64,000 bases of DNA, from the NCBI RefSeq assembly GCF_000428905.1, contig NZ_KE386814.1, forward strand, positions 124,001 through 188,000, written 5' to 3'. This document shows positions 10,200 through 19,167 of the stretch, piece by piece. The notes beneath the pieces are model-generated. The model had not been told where the DNA came from. It saw only the letters and a program-made list of their open reading frames with translations, and ran no database searches. The DNA is from Brumicola pallidula DSM 14239 = ACAM 615. GTDB taxonomy: Bacteria; Pseudomonadota; Gammaproteobacteria; Enterobacterales; Alteromonadaceae. A program made the translations under genes and the position numbers. Every line of letters begins with the position of its first letter. The first letter of the stretch is position 1.

Positions 10200-10769
10200 A
10201 TGGCTCATTTCAGTACAAACGAGTTCAAAGCGGGCTTAAAGATAATGCTCGACGGCGAACCTTGCAACATTCTTGAGAATGAATATGTAAAACCAGGTAA
10301 AGGACAAGCCTTCAGCCGTGTAAAGCTTCGTAAACTTATTTCGAACAAAGTACTAGAGAAAACCTTTCGTTCTGGTGATTCAGTAGAGGGTGCGGATGTC
10401 ATGGATACCGAACTTTCCTATCTATATACCGATGGTGAGTTTTGGCATTTTATGAACAATGAAACGTTTGAGCAAATTGCCGCCGACGAAAAAGCGTTAG
10501 GTGATAGTATCAAATGGTTGGTTGAAAATGATACTTGCACTATCACATTGTGGAACGGGACTCCTATTGTGGTAACTCCTCCGAACTTTGTTGAGTTAGC
10601 AATTACTGAAACTGACCCCGGTCTAAAAGGTGATACAGCTGGCACGGGCGGTAAACCTGCGACATTAGTAACTGGCGCTGTCGTTCGTGTTCCATTATTC
10701 GTTCAAAAAGGCGAAATAATTAGAGTTGACACACGAAGTGGTGAATATGCCTCACGTGCACAAAAATAA
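10200..10769 (+). CDS. efp: Elongation factor P
   Basis: Translation factor that enters the ribosome between the P and E sites and rescues stalling at proline runs. The 189 residues match bacterial EF-P in length and in all three beta-barrel domains. The modification site is Lys34 in VKPGKGQAF, the residue beta-lysylated by EpmA with lysine supplied by EpmB; both enzymes flank this gene. An AGAGGA ribosome site lies directly before the ATG. The gene starts 21 bases from the proposed start of the divergent epmB, so their promoters must overlap the coding ends. Confidence 0.98.
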   Translation: MAHFSTNEFKAGLKIMLDGEPCNILENEYVKPGKGQAFSRVKLRKLISNKVLEKTFRSGDSVEGADVMDTELSYLYTDGEFWHFMNNETFEQIAADEKALGDSIKWLVENDTCTITLWNGTPIVVTPPNFVELAITETDPGLKGDTAGTGGKPATLVTGAVVRVPLFVQKGEIIRVDTRSGEYASRAQK

Positions 10770-10775
10770 GATAGC

Positions 10776-10809
10776 GAAAGAGGTTGTGCTGCAAGCGTTA
10801 ACCTCTTTC
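10776..10809 (+). terminator. Hairpin between efp and epmA
   Basis: GAAAGAGGTT (10776-10785) pairs perfectly with AACCTCTTTC (10800-10809), followed by a short T-rich stretch eight bases before the epmA start. It could act as a partial terminator that lowers epmA expression relative to efp (inference). Confidence 0.6.
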
Positions 10810-10817
10810 ATTGTTTA

Positions 10818-11816
10818 ATGACTATCTCAAATGAATGGCAACCCTCGGGATCAATCGAAAGTCTTGTCAAAAGAGCTAAAATACTTTCCGACATTAGACG
10901 ATATTTCGCGACTGAAAAGGTGTTAGAAGTTGAAACACCCACAATTTCACCGTCGACTGTTACAGATGTTCACTTAGAAGCCATGAGAACGTTACATACA
11001 AATCCACTCTCGGTTAAAAAGACACACCTCTTTTTACAAACTTCGCCTGAATATTACATGAAACGTATGTTATGTGCAGGTTTTCCAAGCATTTATCAAA
11101 TCACTAAATGTTATAGAGACGATGAGGTGGGTCGGTACCACAATCCTGAGTTTACGATGCTTGAGTGGTACCGGTTAAGCTTTTCAATGAATGAGTTGAT
11201 ACAAGAGGTTGATACGATTTTAAGACTCGTCTTGGACACACCTGTTTGCGATAAAGCGACTTATAGAGAGTTATTTTTCAAGTATCTAGGTTTAGATGTG
11301 AAAAGCGATACTGATTTGAAAGTTGTGTCGATTTGCAAGAAGTTTGGCTATGAAAATATAGTTCCACCGGGTTTTAAAGATACACTTTCTACGTTTGATA
11401 GAGATATGCTTTTACAACTATTGTTTTGTGAAAAGATTGAAACCCAAATTGGCAGAGAGCGACCTATTGCCGTAACCAATTTTCCAGCTAGTCAGGCGTC
11501 GTTGGCTAAAATTGATCCGTCTGATCCATGGTTATCCCTTCGGTTTGAGTTTTATTATCAAGGTATTGAGCTTGCGAATGGCTTTGAAGAACTTAACGAT
11601 GCTGATGAACAAAATACGAGATTTATTTTGGATAATAAGAAAAGGAAAGAAAAGGGTTTGGAAATAAAGCCTCAAGATGTAAAGTTTTTGAATGCATTAG
11701 ACGTTGGCTTGCCGATGTGTTCTGGAGTCGCACTCGGGATTGACCGCCTTTTAATGCTAGCGCTTGGTAAAAAGCATATCAGTGAAGTATTAAGTTTTGA
11801 TTTTGCGGCCCTGTAG
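10818..11816 (+). CDS. epmA: EF-P--(R)-beta-lysine ligase EpmA
   Basis: Paralogue of the catalytic domain of class II lysyl-tRNA synthetase that lacks the tRNA-binding domain and attaches (R)-beta-lysine to Lys34 of EF-P. The 332 residues are close to E. coli EpmA (325). Class II motif 2 is visible in YQITKCYRDDEVGRYHNPEFTMLEWYR (as parts of one run), and motif 3 in CSGVALGIDRLLMLALG. No N-terminal OB-fold is present, which separates it from LysS. It lies 48 bases after efp. Two repeat cores occur inside the gene, one read as Lys-Thr-His-Leu and one as Asp-Thr-Pro. Confidence 0.95.
   Translation: MTISNEWQPSGSIESLVKRAKILSDIRRYFATEKVLEVETPTISPSTVTDVHLEAMRTLHTNPLSVKKTHLFLQTSPEYYMKRMLCAGFPSIYQITKCYRDDEVGRYHNPEFTMLEWYRLSFSMNELIQEVDTILRLVLDTPVCDKATYRELFFKYLGLDVKSDTDLKVVSICKKFGYENIVPPGFKDTLSTFDRDMLLQLLFCEKIETQIGRERPIAVTNFPASQASLAKIDPSDPWLSLRFEFYYQGIELANGFEELNDADEQNTRFILDNKKRKEKGLEIKPQDVKFLNALDVGLPMCSGVALGIDRLLMLALGKKHISEVLSFDFAAL
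11021..11028 (-). repeat. AGGTGTGTC-type core inside epmA (first)
   Basis: GACACACC read out of the usual Asp-Thr-Pro frame, giving Lys-Thr-His-Leu. This is the only in-gene copy in that frame. Confidence 0.75.
11235..11242 (-). repeat. AGGTGTGTC-type core inside epmA (second)
   Basis: GACACACC in frame as Asp140-Thr-Pro. It lies 214 bases from the first copy in the same gene and in the same orientation. Confidence 0.75.
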
Positions 11817-11845
11817 ATAAATACTAGAAAGGAAAGTCAGTATTA

Positions 11846-12502
11846 ATGGAAAGTGAAGGCAATATTGATGTTTGGTTTCAGCAACTAGCAAAAGCTAAAG
11901 AAAGTGCAAACAAAGACACACCTCACATAGTGGTCGGTTATGGTAGTCTCATGAGCAAACAAAGCCGAGACACGCATAGCAACATCAGGTCACTTCCGCT
12001 TCCTGTTATTGTCAATGGATGGGAGAGGGCTTGGGTCACGAAGTCTAGTGATGAAAAACAGACTTATGTTGGCGCCTATCAAAATAATGCAAGCTGTTTT
12101 AATGGTCATGCTTTCTATACTAATATCGATGAAAAGTTACTTCAGCGAGAGCAAGATTATAGATTTTCGAAACTCAAGCTGGATCAATTGGATTTTGGCT
12201 CAGTAATAAGTACTTCGATGTTAGAGGTACTATCTAATTGCACGGTGTACGTTTGCGAAACGCTTGAACGCAAAAAGCCAAGCAGAGAGTTCCCCGTAAA
12301 TGCTAGCTATATCGATACGTGCTTAAAAGGTTGTTTGGATGTCGGTGGAGTTGAGGAGGTTAAACGATTTATTAGTACAACAAAGTATTGGCCTGATGTT
12401 TTCAAGATAGATGACCGATTAAAGCCAAAGTACCCTAGGGCGGCCGAAACATGTATGTCCGAGTGTGAAAAATTTGATGAGATACAAAACCAAAACACAT
12501 AA
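11846..12502 (+). CDS. Gamma-glutamylcyclotransferase-like (AIG2/ChaC-like) protein
   Basis: A 218-residue protein with the signature VVGYGSLMS at residues 28-36, the substrate-binding loop of the gamma-glutamylcyclotransferase fold. Members release 5-oxoproline from gamma-glutamyl peptides or amines. The substrate of this one cannot be told from the sequence. It has no signal peptide and so is probably cytoplasmic. A purine-rich AAAGGAAAG ribosome site precedes the ATG. It lies 29 bases after epmA and may be cotranscribed with efp-epmA, which hints at no known functional link. A repeat core near the N-terminus reads Asp24-Thr-Pro. Confidence 0.75.
   Translation: MESEGNIDVWFQQLAKAKESANKDTPHIVVGYGSLMSKQSRDTHSNIRSLPLPVIVNGWERAWVTKSSDEKQTYVGAYQNNASCFNGHAFYTNIDEKLLQREQDYRFSKLKLDQLDFGSVISTSMLEVLSNCTVYVCETLERKKPSREFPVNASYIDTCLKGCLDVGGVEEVKRFISTTKYWPDVFKIDDRLKPKYPRAAETCMSECEKFDEIQNQNT
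11915..11922 (-). repeat. AGGTGTGTC-type core inside the cyclotransferase-like gene
   Basis: CAAAGACACACC reads Lys-Asp-Thr-Pro shortly before the GYGSLM loop. Confidence 0.75.
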
Positions 12503-12734
12503 TAATGAAAATTCAGAAATTGTATTTTGTAAAATAAAATGAGTCAGATGCAGAGTTCACCGACAATCTAGTAAATGCCCGAAGATTGTTGCAATAAATT
12601 GGTGATATATAAGTAAATAATCAAGAAAATACAGGTTATTTTTTAGCTGAAAATATAAATGTTAATCCATACAATGGGCTCCGTGGAATCAAGCTTCGAT
12701 TTATTTGAAGAACTCACAAAAAAAATCGTGAAGA

Positions 12735-12760
12735 AAGACACACCTATGCAGGTGTGTCTT
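12735..12760. terminator. Inverted pair of repeat cores acting as bidirectional terminator
   Basis: AAGACACACCT (12735-12745) and AGGTGTGTCTT (12750-12760) form an 11-bp perfect stem with a four-base ATGC loop, flanked by A-rich and T-rich sequence. It stands between the convergent cyclotransferase-like and aldehyde dehydrogenase genes. The rest of the gap from 12503 is A/T-rich with no recognisable gene. Confidence 0.8.
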
Positions 12761-12796
12761 GTTTCTGGCTCTTTTAAGGCCGTCGCATTTAAGCAA

Positions 12797-14233
12797 TTAT
12801 TGCGGTGTTCTTAAAACCATTAACCTAATTTCAGTCATGTCTTCTATTGCAAACTTGACTCCCTCACGACCTAGCCCCGATTCTTTCACTCCGCCGTATG
12901 GCATGTTGTCAACTCGCCAACTGGGTACATCTCCAATGACTACGCCACCGACATCCAATTCATCCCAGGCTTTATGGGCCTTATAAATATCCTTAGTAAA
13001 AATGCCGGCTTGTAAACCAAATTGACTGTCATTGACTAATTTTAATGCTTCATCGAAATTAGAGAAAGGTGCGATTGTTGAAACTGGGCCGAAGGCTTCT
13101 TCTGCATTTATTTCACAGTCTTTTGGAACCTCAGCAAGAAGAGTAGCTTTCAGCATTTGCCCATTCCTTGAACCGCCACAGAGCAACTTGGCACCAGCGG
13201 TAACCGCTTTTTTTATCCATTCCTCAAGGCGCATAGCTTCCGATTCGGAAATCATTGGGCCGATGAATGTATCCTCGTTCAATGGGTCTCCATGGACCAA
13301 GTTTGCTACTTTTTCCGTGTATGCAGATTTAAATTTTTCGTAAATTGATTCATGAATAAAAATGCGTTGAACACTAATACAACTTTGACCTGATTGATAA
13401 TAAGCACCGAAAACAATGCGTTCAATCGCATCATCAATATCGGTGTCATGGTCTACTATACAACCGGCATTACCCCCTAATTCTAATATTACAGGTTTTT
13501 TACCAGCCTTGGCTTTTAATGCCCAACCAACGCTGGGCGATCCGGTGAAGCTTAAAAGTTTGAAGCGATCATCAGTTGTAAATAGATCTGCGCCGTCTCT
13601 ACTGCATGGTAATATTGAAAACGCACCTTCAGGTAGGTTTGTCTCCGCAAGTACTTCACCGATAATTAATGCTCCGATGGGAGTTCTGCTTGCGGGTTTT
13701 AATACAAAAGCACACCCAGCAGCTATTGCAGGTGCTATTTTGTGAGCAGCTAAATTCAATGGAAAATTGAACGGAGAAATGAAAGAACAGGGACCAATTG
13801 GCACTTTCTTATATTTTCCTTGATATCCTTCGGCTCTCTCGGTAATTTCTAAATTCATTACCGCTCCCTCTATTCGTACTGATTCTTCCGCTGCAATTTT
13901 GAAGGTATCTATTAGTCTTGTGACTTCGCCTCGCGCATCTTTAATCGGCTTGCCAGCTTCGATACATAATGCATAAGCAAGTTCATCAAATCGCTCTCTA
14001 AACCGTGTTACACAGTGTTCTAATATCTGTTGACGCTTATATGCAGGCATTTTATTCAGTATTTTCTGACTTTTCTCTGCGGCATCAATGGCTTTATCAA
14101 TTGTTTCTGGATCAGCCAATGCAACAGTTGAAGCGACCTCACCAGTATATTTGTTGGTTACTTCAAGATGTTGATTAGCAAAAACAGCTTTGTTTGCAAG
14201 AAAGTATGGATATTGTTTTGCTAGATTCGTCAT
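12797..14233 (-). CDS. NAD(P)-dependent aldehyde dehydrogenase
   Basis: A 478-residue member of the aldehyde dehydrogenase superfamily, oxidising an aldehyde to its acid in the cytoplasm. The oxyanion Asn156 (SPFNFPLN), general base Glu251 (VILELGGN) and nucleophile Cys285 (SGQSCISVQR) are all present, with the cofactor-binding FTGSPSVG loop between. The C-terminal half resembles the glyceraldehyde-3-phosphate/phenylacetaldehyde-type branches more than betaine aldehyde dehydrogenase, but the substrate is not evident. It follows the acetolactate-synthase-like gene on the same strand after 142 bases that hold two repeat cores, so the two may share a pathway (inference). Confidence 0.9.
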   Translation of the reverse strand: MTNLAKQYPYFLANKAVFANQHLEVTNKYTGEVASTVALADPETIDKAIDAAEKSQKILNKMPAYKRQQILEHCVTRFRERFDELAYALCIEAGKPIKDARGEVTRLIDTFKIAAEESVRIEGAVMNLEITERAEGYQGKYKKVPIGPCSFISPFNFPLNLAAHKIAPAIAAGCAFVLKPASRTPIGALIIGEVLAETNLPEGAFSILPCSRDGADLFTTDDRFKLLSFTGSPSVGWALKAKAGKKPVILELGGNAGCIVDHDTDIDDAIERIVFGAYYQSGQSCISVQRIFIHESIYEKFKSAYTEKVANLVHGDPLNEDTFIGPMISESEAMRLEEWIKKAVTAGAKLLCGGSRNGQMLKATLLAEVPKDCEINAEEAFGPVSTIAPFSNFDEALKLVNDSQFGLQAGIFTKDIYKAHKAWDELDVGGVVIGDVPSWRVDNMPYGGVKESGLGREGVKFAIEDMTEIRLMVLRTPQ

Positions 14234-14274
14234 GGTTATTGTCCTTTTATAAAGACACCCCTTATTTTGAAATA

Positions 14275-14347
14275 GGTGTGTCTAGTTTTAGCTTCTCTAG
14301 TTTTAGCTCAAATGTAGAGTTTAAACAGAGGCTCAAATAGGTGTGTC
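14275..14347 (+). repeat. Two AGGTGTGTC cores with a 15-bp tandem unit
   Basis: Cores at 14275-14282 and 14340-14347 have the same orientation. Directly after the first core TAGTTTTAGCTTCTC (14283-14297) is followed by a diverged second copy (14298-14312). A variant GACACCCC lies just before, around 14253. The whole sits between the synthase-like and dehydrogenase genes. Confidence 0.8.
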
Positions 14348-14375
14348 TTTATTTACTTAATTTAAATCTACAGAA

Positions 14376-16016
14376 TTATAACTTCGCGCTAAGCTCTCGA
14401 ATTGTCTTGTTCAATGTTTCATCATTCAAACTATAATCAACAGGCACATCAATTAAATGAACGGCAGGCTCGATAAGGCAATTTTGTAAGGTTGGTAATA
14501 GCTCTTCCGTCGCTGCAATTCTCCAGCCTTTGCCGCCATATGATTCCACATATTTAACAAAATCAGGATTACCATAATCTAACCCATAGTTTTCAAACTG
14601 CATATTGGCCTGTTTCCACTTAATCATTCCATAAGCGTCGTCACGCAATATAATCACCACGATATGCAATTTTAGTCTGACAGCTGTTTCCAATTCCTGG
14701 CTATTCATCATGAAGCCACCGTCGCCGCAAACAGTAATGACCGCTTTGTCAGGATAAACTAGTTTCGCAGCTAATGCTGAAGGCAGACCCGCACCCATGG
14801 TCGCCAATGCGTTATCGAGCAATACTGTGTTCGGCAAATATGCCGGATAGTTTCGAGCAAACCAAAGTTTATAGATGCCATTATCTAATGTAACGATCCC
14901 ATCTTTGGGCATGGCTTTTCGGATCTCACGAACAAAACGTTCAGGCAATATAGGGAAACGATCATCATCTTCCGAAGCGGTTCGATGCGCTATATAAGCG
15001 TCGTGAACATTTCTGTAAAAATCTAGCGTCCAGCTATCTTGCGGTTGTATTTTCTGTTTAATTTGCCAAATACTATTGGCTATATCACCAATGACCTCTA
15101 ACTGCGGGAAATAGACAGGATCAACAGCAGCTGAGTCGAAGTTAATATGAATGACTTTCTGATCATTGTCTTCCATAAAGAAAGGCGGTTTTTCAACTAC
15201 GTCATGCCCAACATTGATAATTAAATCAGCTCTATCGATAACGCGATGAACAAAATCACCAGATGACAATGCCGTATTACCCATAAACAGTTCCCCACTC
15301 TCATCCAGTACGCCTTTGCCCATTTGGGTCGTGATGTATGGGATCCCGGTTTTGTCGACAAATTCTTGAAGCATTTTTGCGGTCAGCTTACGATTTGCTC
15401 CAGCTCCAATCAATAAAACAGGAGATTTTGCTTTTTCAATCATATCAATCGCAAAACTAATCGCTTTATATTCTGCAATTGGGCGTCGCGCTATGCTCGG
15501 CTTGAGTAATTTTGCGTTGGTAGATTCATCGGCGATATCCTCAGGAAGTTCGATATGAACAGCGCCCGGACGCTCCTCTGATGCCAGCCGAAACGCTTCT
15601 CTTACAACCGAAGGGATGCGATCACCACTAACAACTTGTGTTGTATATTTTGTAATAGGGCGCATCATGTCGACCACATCAACGACTTGGAATCGCCCTT
15701 GCTTACTAGTCTTTATTGGTTTCTGACCCGTTATCATTAGCATTGGCATAGCACCAAGTTGCGCGTATGCGGCAGGTGTTACTAAATTAGTTGCGCCAGG
15801 TCCTAATGTTGATAAACACACGCCTACTTTACCAGTTAAGCGACCATAGGTGGCCGCCATAAAACCAGCACCTTGCTCGTGGCGGGTTAAAATAAGTTTG
15901 ATGGATGAATTACGTAAGGATTCTAATAAATCGAGGTTTTCTTCGCCGGGTATACCAAATATATACTCAACACCTTCTGCCTCCAGCGCCTTCACCATTA
16001 AATCGGATGCTTTCAT
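14376..16016 (-). CDS. Acetolactate synthase-like thiamine pyrophosphate enzyme (large-subunit type)
   Basis: A 546-residue ThDP-dependent enzyme with the three-domain plan of acetolactate synthase/pyruvate oxidase. The catalytic Glu47 is in LTRHEQGAGFMAATYGRL (two parts of one run), and the ThDP/magnesium motif GDGGFMMNSQE begins at residue 431. The length and sequence fit proteins annotated as catabolic acetolactate synthase large subunits. No regulatory small subunit gene follows, as in AlsS. The neighbouring aldehyde dehydrogenase, rather than an acetolactate decarboxylase, leaves the actual reaction open; a different 2-oxoacid decarboxylase or carboligase role is possible. Confidence 0.85.
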   Translation of the reverse strand: MKASDLMVKALEAEGVEYIFGIPGEENLDLLESLRNSSIKLILTRHEQGAGFMAATYGRLTGKVGVCLSTLGPGATNLVTPAAYAQLGAMPMLMITGQKPIKTSKQGRFQVVDVVDMMRPITKYTTQVVSGDRIPSVVREAFRLASEERPGAVHIELPEDIADESTNAKLLKPSIARRPIAEYKAISFAIDMIEKAKSPVLLIGAGANRKLTAKMLQEFVDKTGIPYITTQMGKGVLDESGELFMGNTALSSGDFVHRVIDRADLIINVGHDVVEKPPFFMEDNDQKVIHINFDSAAVDPVYFPQLEVIGDIANSIWQIKQKIQPQDSWTLDFYRNVHDAYIAHRTASEDDDRFPILPERFVREIRKAMPKDGIVTLDNGIYKLWFARNYPAYLPNTVLLDNALATMGAGLPSALAAKLVYPDKAVITVCGDGGFMMNSQELETAVRLKLHIVVIILRDDAYGMIKWKQANMQFENYGLDYGNPDFVKYVESYGGKGWRIAATEELLPTLQNCLIEPAVHLIDVPVDYSLNDETLNKTIRELSAKL

Positions 16017-16136
16017 AATTTTCCTTTTTTATAACTGAACTTCCAGTATAGACAGGTAAATTGAATTTACATATTCAGTTTAAGAATAAAGTATTAGGCC
16101 GCGTCTTTATCAATGTTATATACGATGGTGAATTTA

Positions 16137-16745
16137 CTACTCTGGTTCAGGCAACACGGTGGCTGCTATTAATAGCACATTTTTTTTTGGTGCATCTTGA
16201 AAACGAATAAGTGCTTTATATTCTGTTTCAACCAGTGCCATTTTATCAAGCACATCGGTACCATCGATAACGCTACCGAAAACAGTGTACCCCCATGTTT
16301 TTCCGGGGTCTAAATTGTTATTATCCTTCATGTTAAAAAAGAATTGACGTTTCGCTGAATGTGGGTCGTCTTCTCTAGCCATAGCAACGCTATATATATT
16401 ATTTTTCAGTCCATTTCCCGATTCGTTGATAATCGAACGACTAGCTTTCTTTTCTTGATATTCAGGGTCATAACCACCGCCTTGTATAATATAATCTGGG
16501 ATAACGCGATGGAATAGCGTGTTATCAAACTCACCTCTTTTAACATAGCTCAAGAAATTATTTGCGGTAGCGGGTGCTTTTCTTCTATTTAACTCAATCA
16601 CTAAATCACCCATGCTAGTTTCAAACTTTACCAAAGGGTAATAATTATCTTTCTGAATGTTTTCGCCAGGTTGTTTTTGTGTATCTGCCACTAAGCCAAA
16701 ACTTAATACAGCAAGCATGAAGAATGTAAATGTCAATTTAATCAT
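16137..16745 (-). CDS. Secreted cyclophilin-type peptidyl-prolyl isomerase
   Basis: Cyclophilin-family prolyl isomerase of about 203 residues, expected in the periplasm. I place the start at the ATG at 16745, one base after the rsmC stop (TAAAATG), because it begins a clear signal peptide (MIKLTFTFFMLAVLSFGLVA); the open frame extends 24 codons further upstream into rsmC. Cyclophilin motifs include VKFETSMGDLVIEL, FHRVIPDYIIQGG with the catalytic arginine, FFFNMKDN and YTVFGSVIDGTDVLD. The coupling with rsmC implies cotranscription. Confidence 0.92.
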   Translation of the reverse strand: MIKLTFTFFMLAVLSFGLVADTQKQPGENIQKDNYYPLVKFETSMGDLVIELNRRKAPATANNFLSYVKRGEFDNTLFHRVIPDYIIQGGGYDPEYQEKKASRSIINESGNGLKNNIYSVAMAREDDPHSAKRQFFFNMKDNNNLDPGKTWGYTVFGSVIDGTDVLDKMALVETEYKALIRFQDAPKKNVLLIAATVLPEPE

Positions 16746-16746
16746 T

Positions 16747-17919
16747 TTATTGCCTTGCTTTGTAAGTTGATAAAATACTGAACTTTTTATTACTATCGAT
16801 GACTTCATATCCGCCAAAAAGTTTCTTTAATTTAATTGGATAATCCAAATGACGATTACCAACAATTCTTAATTCTCCGCCATGTTTAAGGCTTTTTTTT
16901 GCATCGGTGAACATTTGATATGCGACGTGATCAGTAATCGTATTTTGCTGATGAAATGGCGGATTACAAAGTACAATATCGTAGTTTGACGATCCAAGTT
17001 TCAACAGCTCTTCTAAACAATTACTAACAATAAAAGTTGCTCGGTCTTCACTACCAATATGGTTAATAACGTTTTGTCTTGCAGACTCAACGGCCATGAA
17101 GGACTCGTCAACGAAAGTGACATGCGTATCCTTGTTTTGATCCAAAATAGACACACCTATTACACCATTACCGCAGCCTAAATCAATAACCTGTTTGCTC
17201 ATCGCATTGGGGAGGTTTTTCAACAATATTCGGGCACCAATATCTAAGTGCTCACGACAAAAAACATTTGCATGGTTACTGAGGGTAAATGGAATTAATG
17301 GGTCAGACACAATCGTAGGGTAGGGAGAGGTTTCTGTCTTGATACCTGTATATGTTGAAAAAATGAGTCTTGCTTTCTTTTTTGCCAAAGAGGTTGTCGT
17401 TATACCAATGTACTTTTCAAATAATTTTAAAACAGAGTTTTGTACGATTTTTACTTTTCCTGCGGCAATAACTGTAGAGTTTTCATCGAGGACAGACTGC
17501 AATGTAATGAGCTGTTGTTCTAATAGAGCAAGTGATCGTGGGATTTTAATTAATACTACTTTTGCTTTTGTCTCAATGACTTCTGCAAGATTAGTAAGTG
17601 CATCACAGAATTCAACATTTCCCGCGTCCAATCCATTGATCATAAGGTTAGTCATAAGACTTTTATGAGAAATCCATGAATCAGAAATAAAGACCGGTTG
17701 TTTGTGGTTAAACCAACACGTCAGGGCCCCAAAGTCATCATTAATAATAATAAGAGGTGTGTCTTTATTCGACGTTTGCGCTAGTAGTGAGCAATTCTCT
17801 ACATGTTCAATAATGTATTCGTCCGCGCCATCCCATGCTTGAAGACTCACATGCTGATACTTCGCGGGGTAACGTTCTAAATGTAAACTGCGCTCAAATG
17901 CAGTAAAATGTGTATTCAT
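16747..17919 (-). CDS. rsmC: 16S rRNA m2G1207 methyltransferase RsmC
   Basis: SAM-dependent methyltransferase that modifies guanosine 1207 of 16S rRNA. It has a degenerate N-terminal methyltransferase-like domain and an active C-terminal one with motif I (VIDLGCGNGVIGVSIL) and the catalytic NPPF loop in VLCNPPFHQ. The open frame starts at 17949, but MNTHFTAFERSLHLERYP at 17919 matches the usual RsmC N-terminus and is preferred, giving 390 residues. It is divergent from the AlkB-like gene. Two repeat cores lie inside it: one is part of motif I itself (Gly-Val-Ser), the other reads Asn-Lys-Asp-Thr-Pro. Confidence 0.9.
   Translation of the reverse strand: MNTHFTAFERSLHLERYPAKYQHVSLQAWDGADEYIIEHVENCSLLAQTSNKDTPLIIINDDFGALTCWFNHKQPVFISDSWISHKSLMTNLMINGLDAGNVEFCDALTNLAEVIETKAKVVLIKIPRSLALLEQQLITLQSVLDENSTVIAAGKVKIVQNSVLKLFEKYIGITTTSLAKKKARLIFSTYTGIKTETSPYPTIVSDPLIPFTLSNHANVFCREHLDIGARILLKNLPNAMSKQVIDLGCGNGVIGVSILDQNKDTHVTFVDESFMAVESARQNVINHIGSEDRATFIVSNCLEELLKLGSSNYDIVLCNPPFHQQNTITDHVAYQMFTDAKKSLKHGGELRIVGNRHLDYPIKLKKLFGGYEVIDSNKKFSILSTYKARQ
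17150..17157 (-). repeat. AGGTGTGTC-type core inside rsmC motif I
   Basis: On the coding strand the core is ATAGGTGTGTCTATT, read Ile-Gly-Val-Ser-Ile, a conserved part of the SAM-binding motif. It therefore cannot be an insertion. Confidence 0.75.
17756..17763 (+). repeat. AGGTGTGTC-type core inside rsmC N-terminal domain
   Basis: AGAGGTGTGTCTTTATTCG matches the extended consensus and reads Asn-Lys-Asp-Thr-Pro-Leu on the coding strand. Confidence 0.75.
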
Positions 17920-17972
17920 TAAATTACCCGTTTTGTTGACAGTGAGCAACTTAAACCAAATGCAGAGGTGTT

Positions 17973-18581
17973 ATGCAGCATTGTCTTTTTTCCAATCATA
18001 GTTTGCAGAGTTTACCCTTGGCTGATGCAAAGGTACAATATTTAGCGAATTGGCTCGATAATGAAACAGCAGATTCTTTGTTGCACTTATTTCAGCGTGA
18101 ATTGAATTGGAGTGAGGCGGAAATAAAGATTTTCGGTAAAATGATCAAAATACCTCGGTTACAGGCGTGGTATGGTGACGCAGGAACGAACTATACGTAT
18201 TCAGGTGTCACTATGACGTCACTTCCTTGGCATGATGAATTACATAAATTAAAAGCTAAATGTGAGCATCAGTGTGGCTCATCGTTTAACTCAGTATTAG
18301 CAAATCTGTATAGACATGGTCAAGATAGCATGGGAATGCATTCTGATAATGAAGCAGAATTAGGTATTGAGCCCGTTATCGCCTCCGTTTCTTTGGGGGA
18401 AGTCAGAAACTTTGACTTTAAACATAAAATAAGTGGCGAAAAATTTAGATTACCGTTGGAACATGGTTCTTTATTGATTATGAGTGCTGAAACTCAAAAA
18501 CATTGGCAACATGGGATTGCAAAGACAAAGAAACAAGTTAAGCCTCGAATAAATTTTACTTTTAGAAAAATTCTTCGTTAG
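17973..18581 (+). CDS. AlkB-like 2-oxoglutarate/Fe(II) dioxygenase
   Basis: A 202-residue oxygenase of the AlkB superfamily, closest in pattern to the ALKBH2/3-like and short bacterial AlkB-like proteins that remove alkyl lesions from nucleic acids. The iron ligands are His123 and Asp125 (MHSDNEAELG) and His180 (HWQHGI); Arg192 and Arg198 (PRINFTFRKI) are the 2-oxoglutarate and support residues. The nucleotide-recognition region LQAWYGDAGTNYTYSG is also recognisable. A GAGG ribosome site precedes the ATG. It is a single gene divergent from rsmC with no Ada-type regulator nearby. Confidence 0.9.
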   Translation: MQHCLFSNHSLQSLPLADAKVQYLANWLDNETADSLLHLFQRELNWSEAEIKIFGKMIKIPRLQAWYGDAGTNYTYSGVTMTSLPWHDELHKLKAKCEHQCGSSFNSVLANLYRHGQDSMGMHSDNEAELGIEPVIASVSLGEVRNFDFKHKISGEKFRLPLEHGSLLIMSAETQKHWQHGIAKTKKQVKPRINFTFRKILR

Positions 18582-18625
18582 CAGAATTTTTGGTTTATTT
18601 TGGTGACTCGGTTTTAGCCTTGAGA

Positions 18626-18670
18626 GGTGTGTCTTTGTTACTAGGACTGAAACCGACTTATAGGTGTGTC
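18626..18670 (+). repeat. Two direct AGGTGTGTC cores upstream of bolA
   Basis: Cores at 18626-18633 and 18663-18670, 37 bases apart and in the same orientation, in the 170-base gap between the AlkB-like gene and bolA. There is no tandem unit and no inverted partner. Confidence 0.8.
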
Positions 18671-18751
18671 TTGTTTAAACTTTGATTGAGATAACGGCAC
18701 TACCACTTTAGAATGCAGATATCTGCGAAGGGCAACATTAAATAGAGAAAC

Positions 18752-19069
18752 GTGATGACAGTAGAGCAAGGCATTATCAATAAACTCAACGAAAATTTTC
18801 AATTGTCATATTTGGAAGTGTTGAATGAAAGTCATATGCATAATGTGCCAGCAAACGCTGAAACTCATTTTAAAGTGACCATTGTTTCGAGTGATTTCGA
18901 TGGTAAAAGGTTAATTCAAAGACAACGCTTGGTGAATCAATTATTATCTGCAGAATTAGCAGGTCCAGTTCATGCATTAGCTCAGCATACCTATACGCCA
19001 GAGGAGTGGAACAAGAAAAATAGTATCTCTCCTGAGTCTCCGAATTGTTTAGGTGGTGGTTCAAAATAA
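18752..19069 (+). CDS. bolA: BolA family protein
   Basis: A 105-residue BolA protein, the same length as E. coli BolA. BolA proteins bind monothiol glutaredoxins through a shared iron-sulphur cluster and affect cell shape under stress. The family signature is clear: ESHMHNVPANAETHFKV, then FDGKRLIQRQRLVNQLL and HALAQHTYTPEEW. The conserved histidine of the HALAxHTY motif, a cluster ligand, is present. It stands alone between two gaps. No sigma-S-type promoter was sought in detail. Confidence 0.95.
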   Translation: MMTVEQGIINKLNENFQLSYLEVLNESHMHNVPANAETHFKVTIVSSDFDGKRLIQRQRLVNQLLSAELAGPVHALAQHTYTPEEWNKKNSISPESPNCLGGGSK

Positions 19070-19167
19070 AACTTTACTGAGTAAAACCTTCTTAACATTC
19101 TGTTAAAAGAAATTGTGCTCATTATCTGCTAGACTCGCGGAAGTTTTGAAACAATAGAAATGTAAAT

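Noticed and set aside
10179-10208. Longer epmB start overlapping efp
   Set aside because: It would overlap the efp start codon and ribosome site; GTG at 10178 gives a normal family length.
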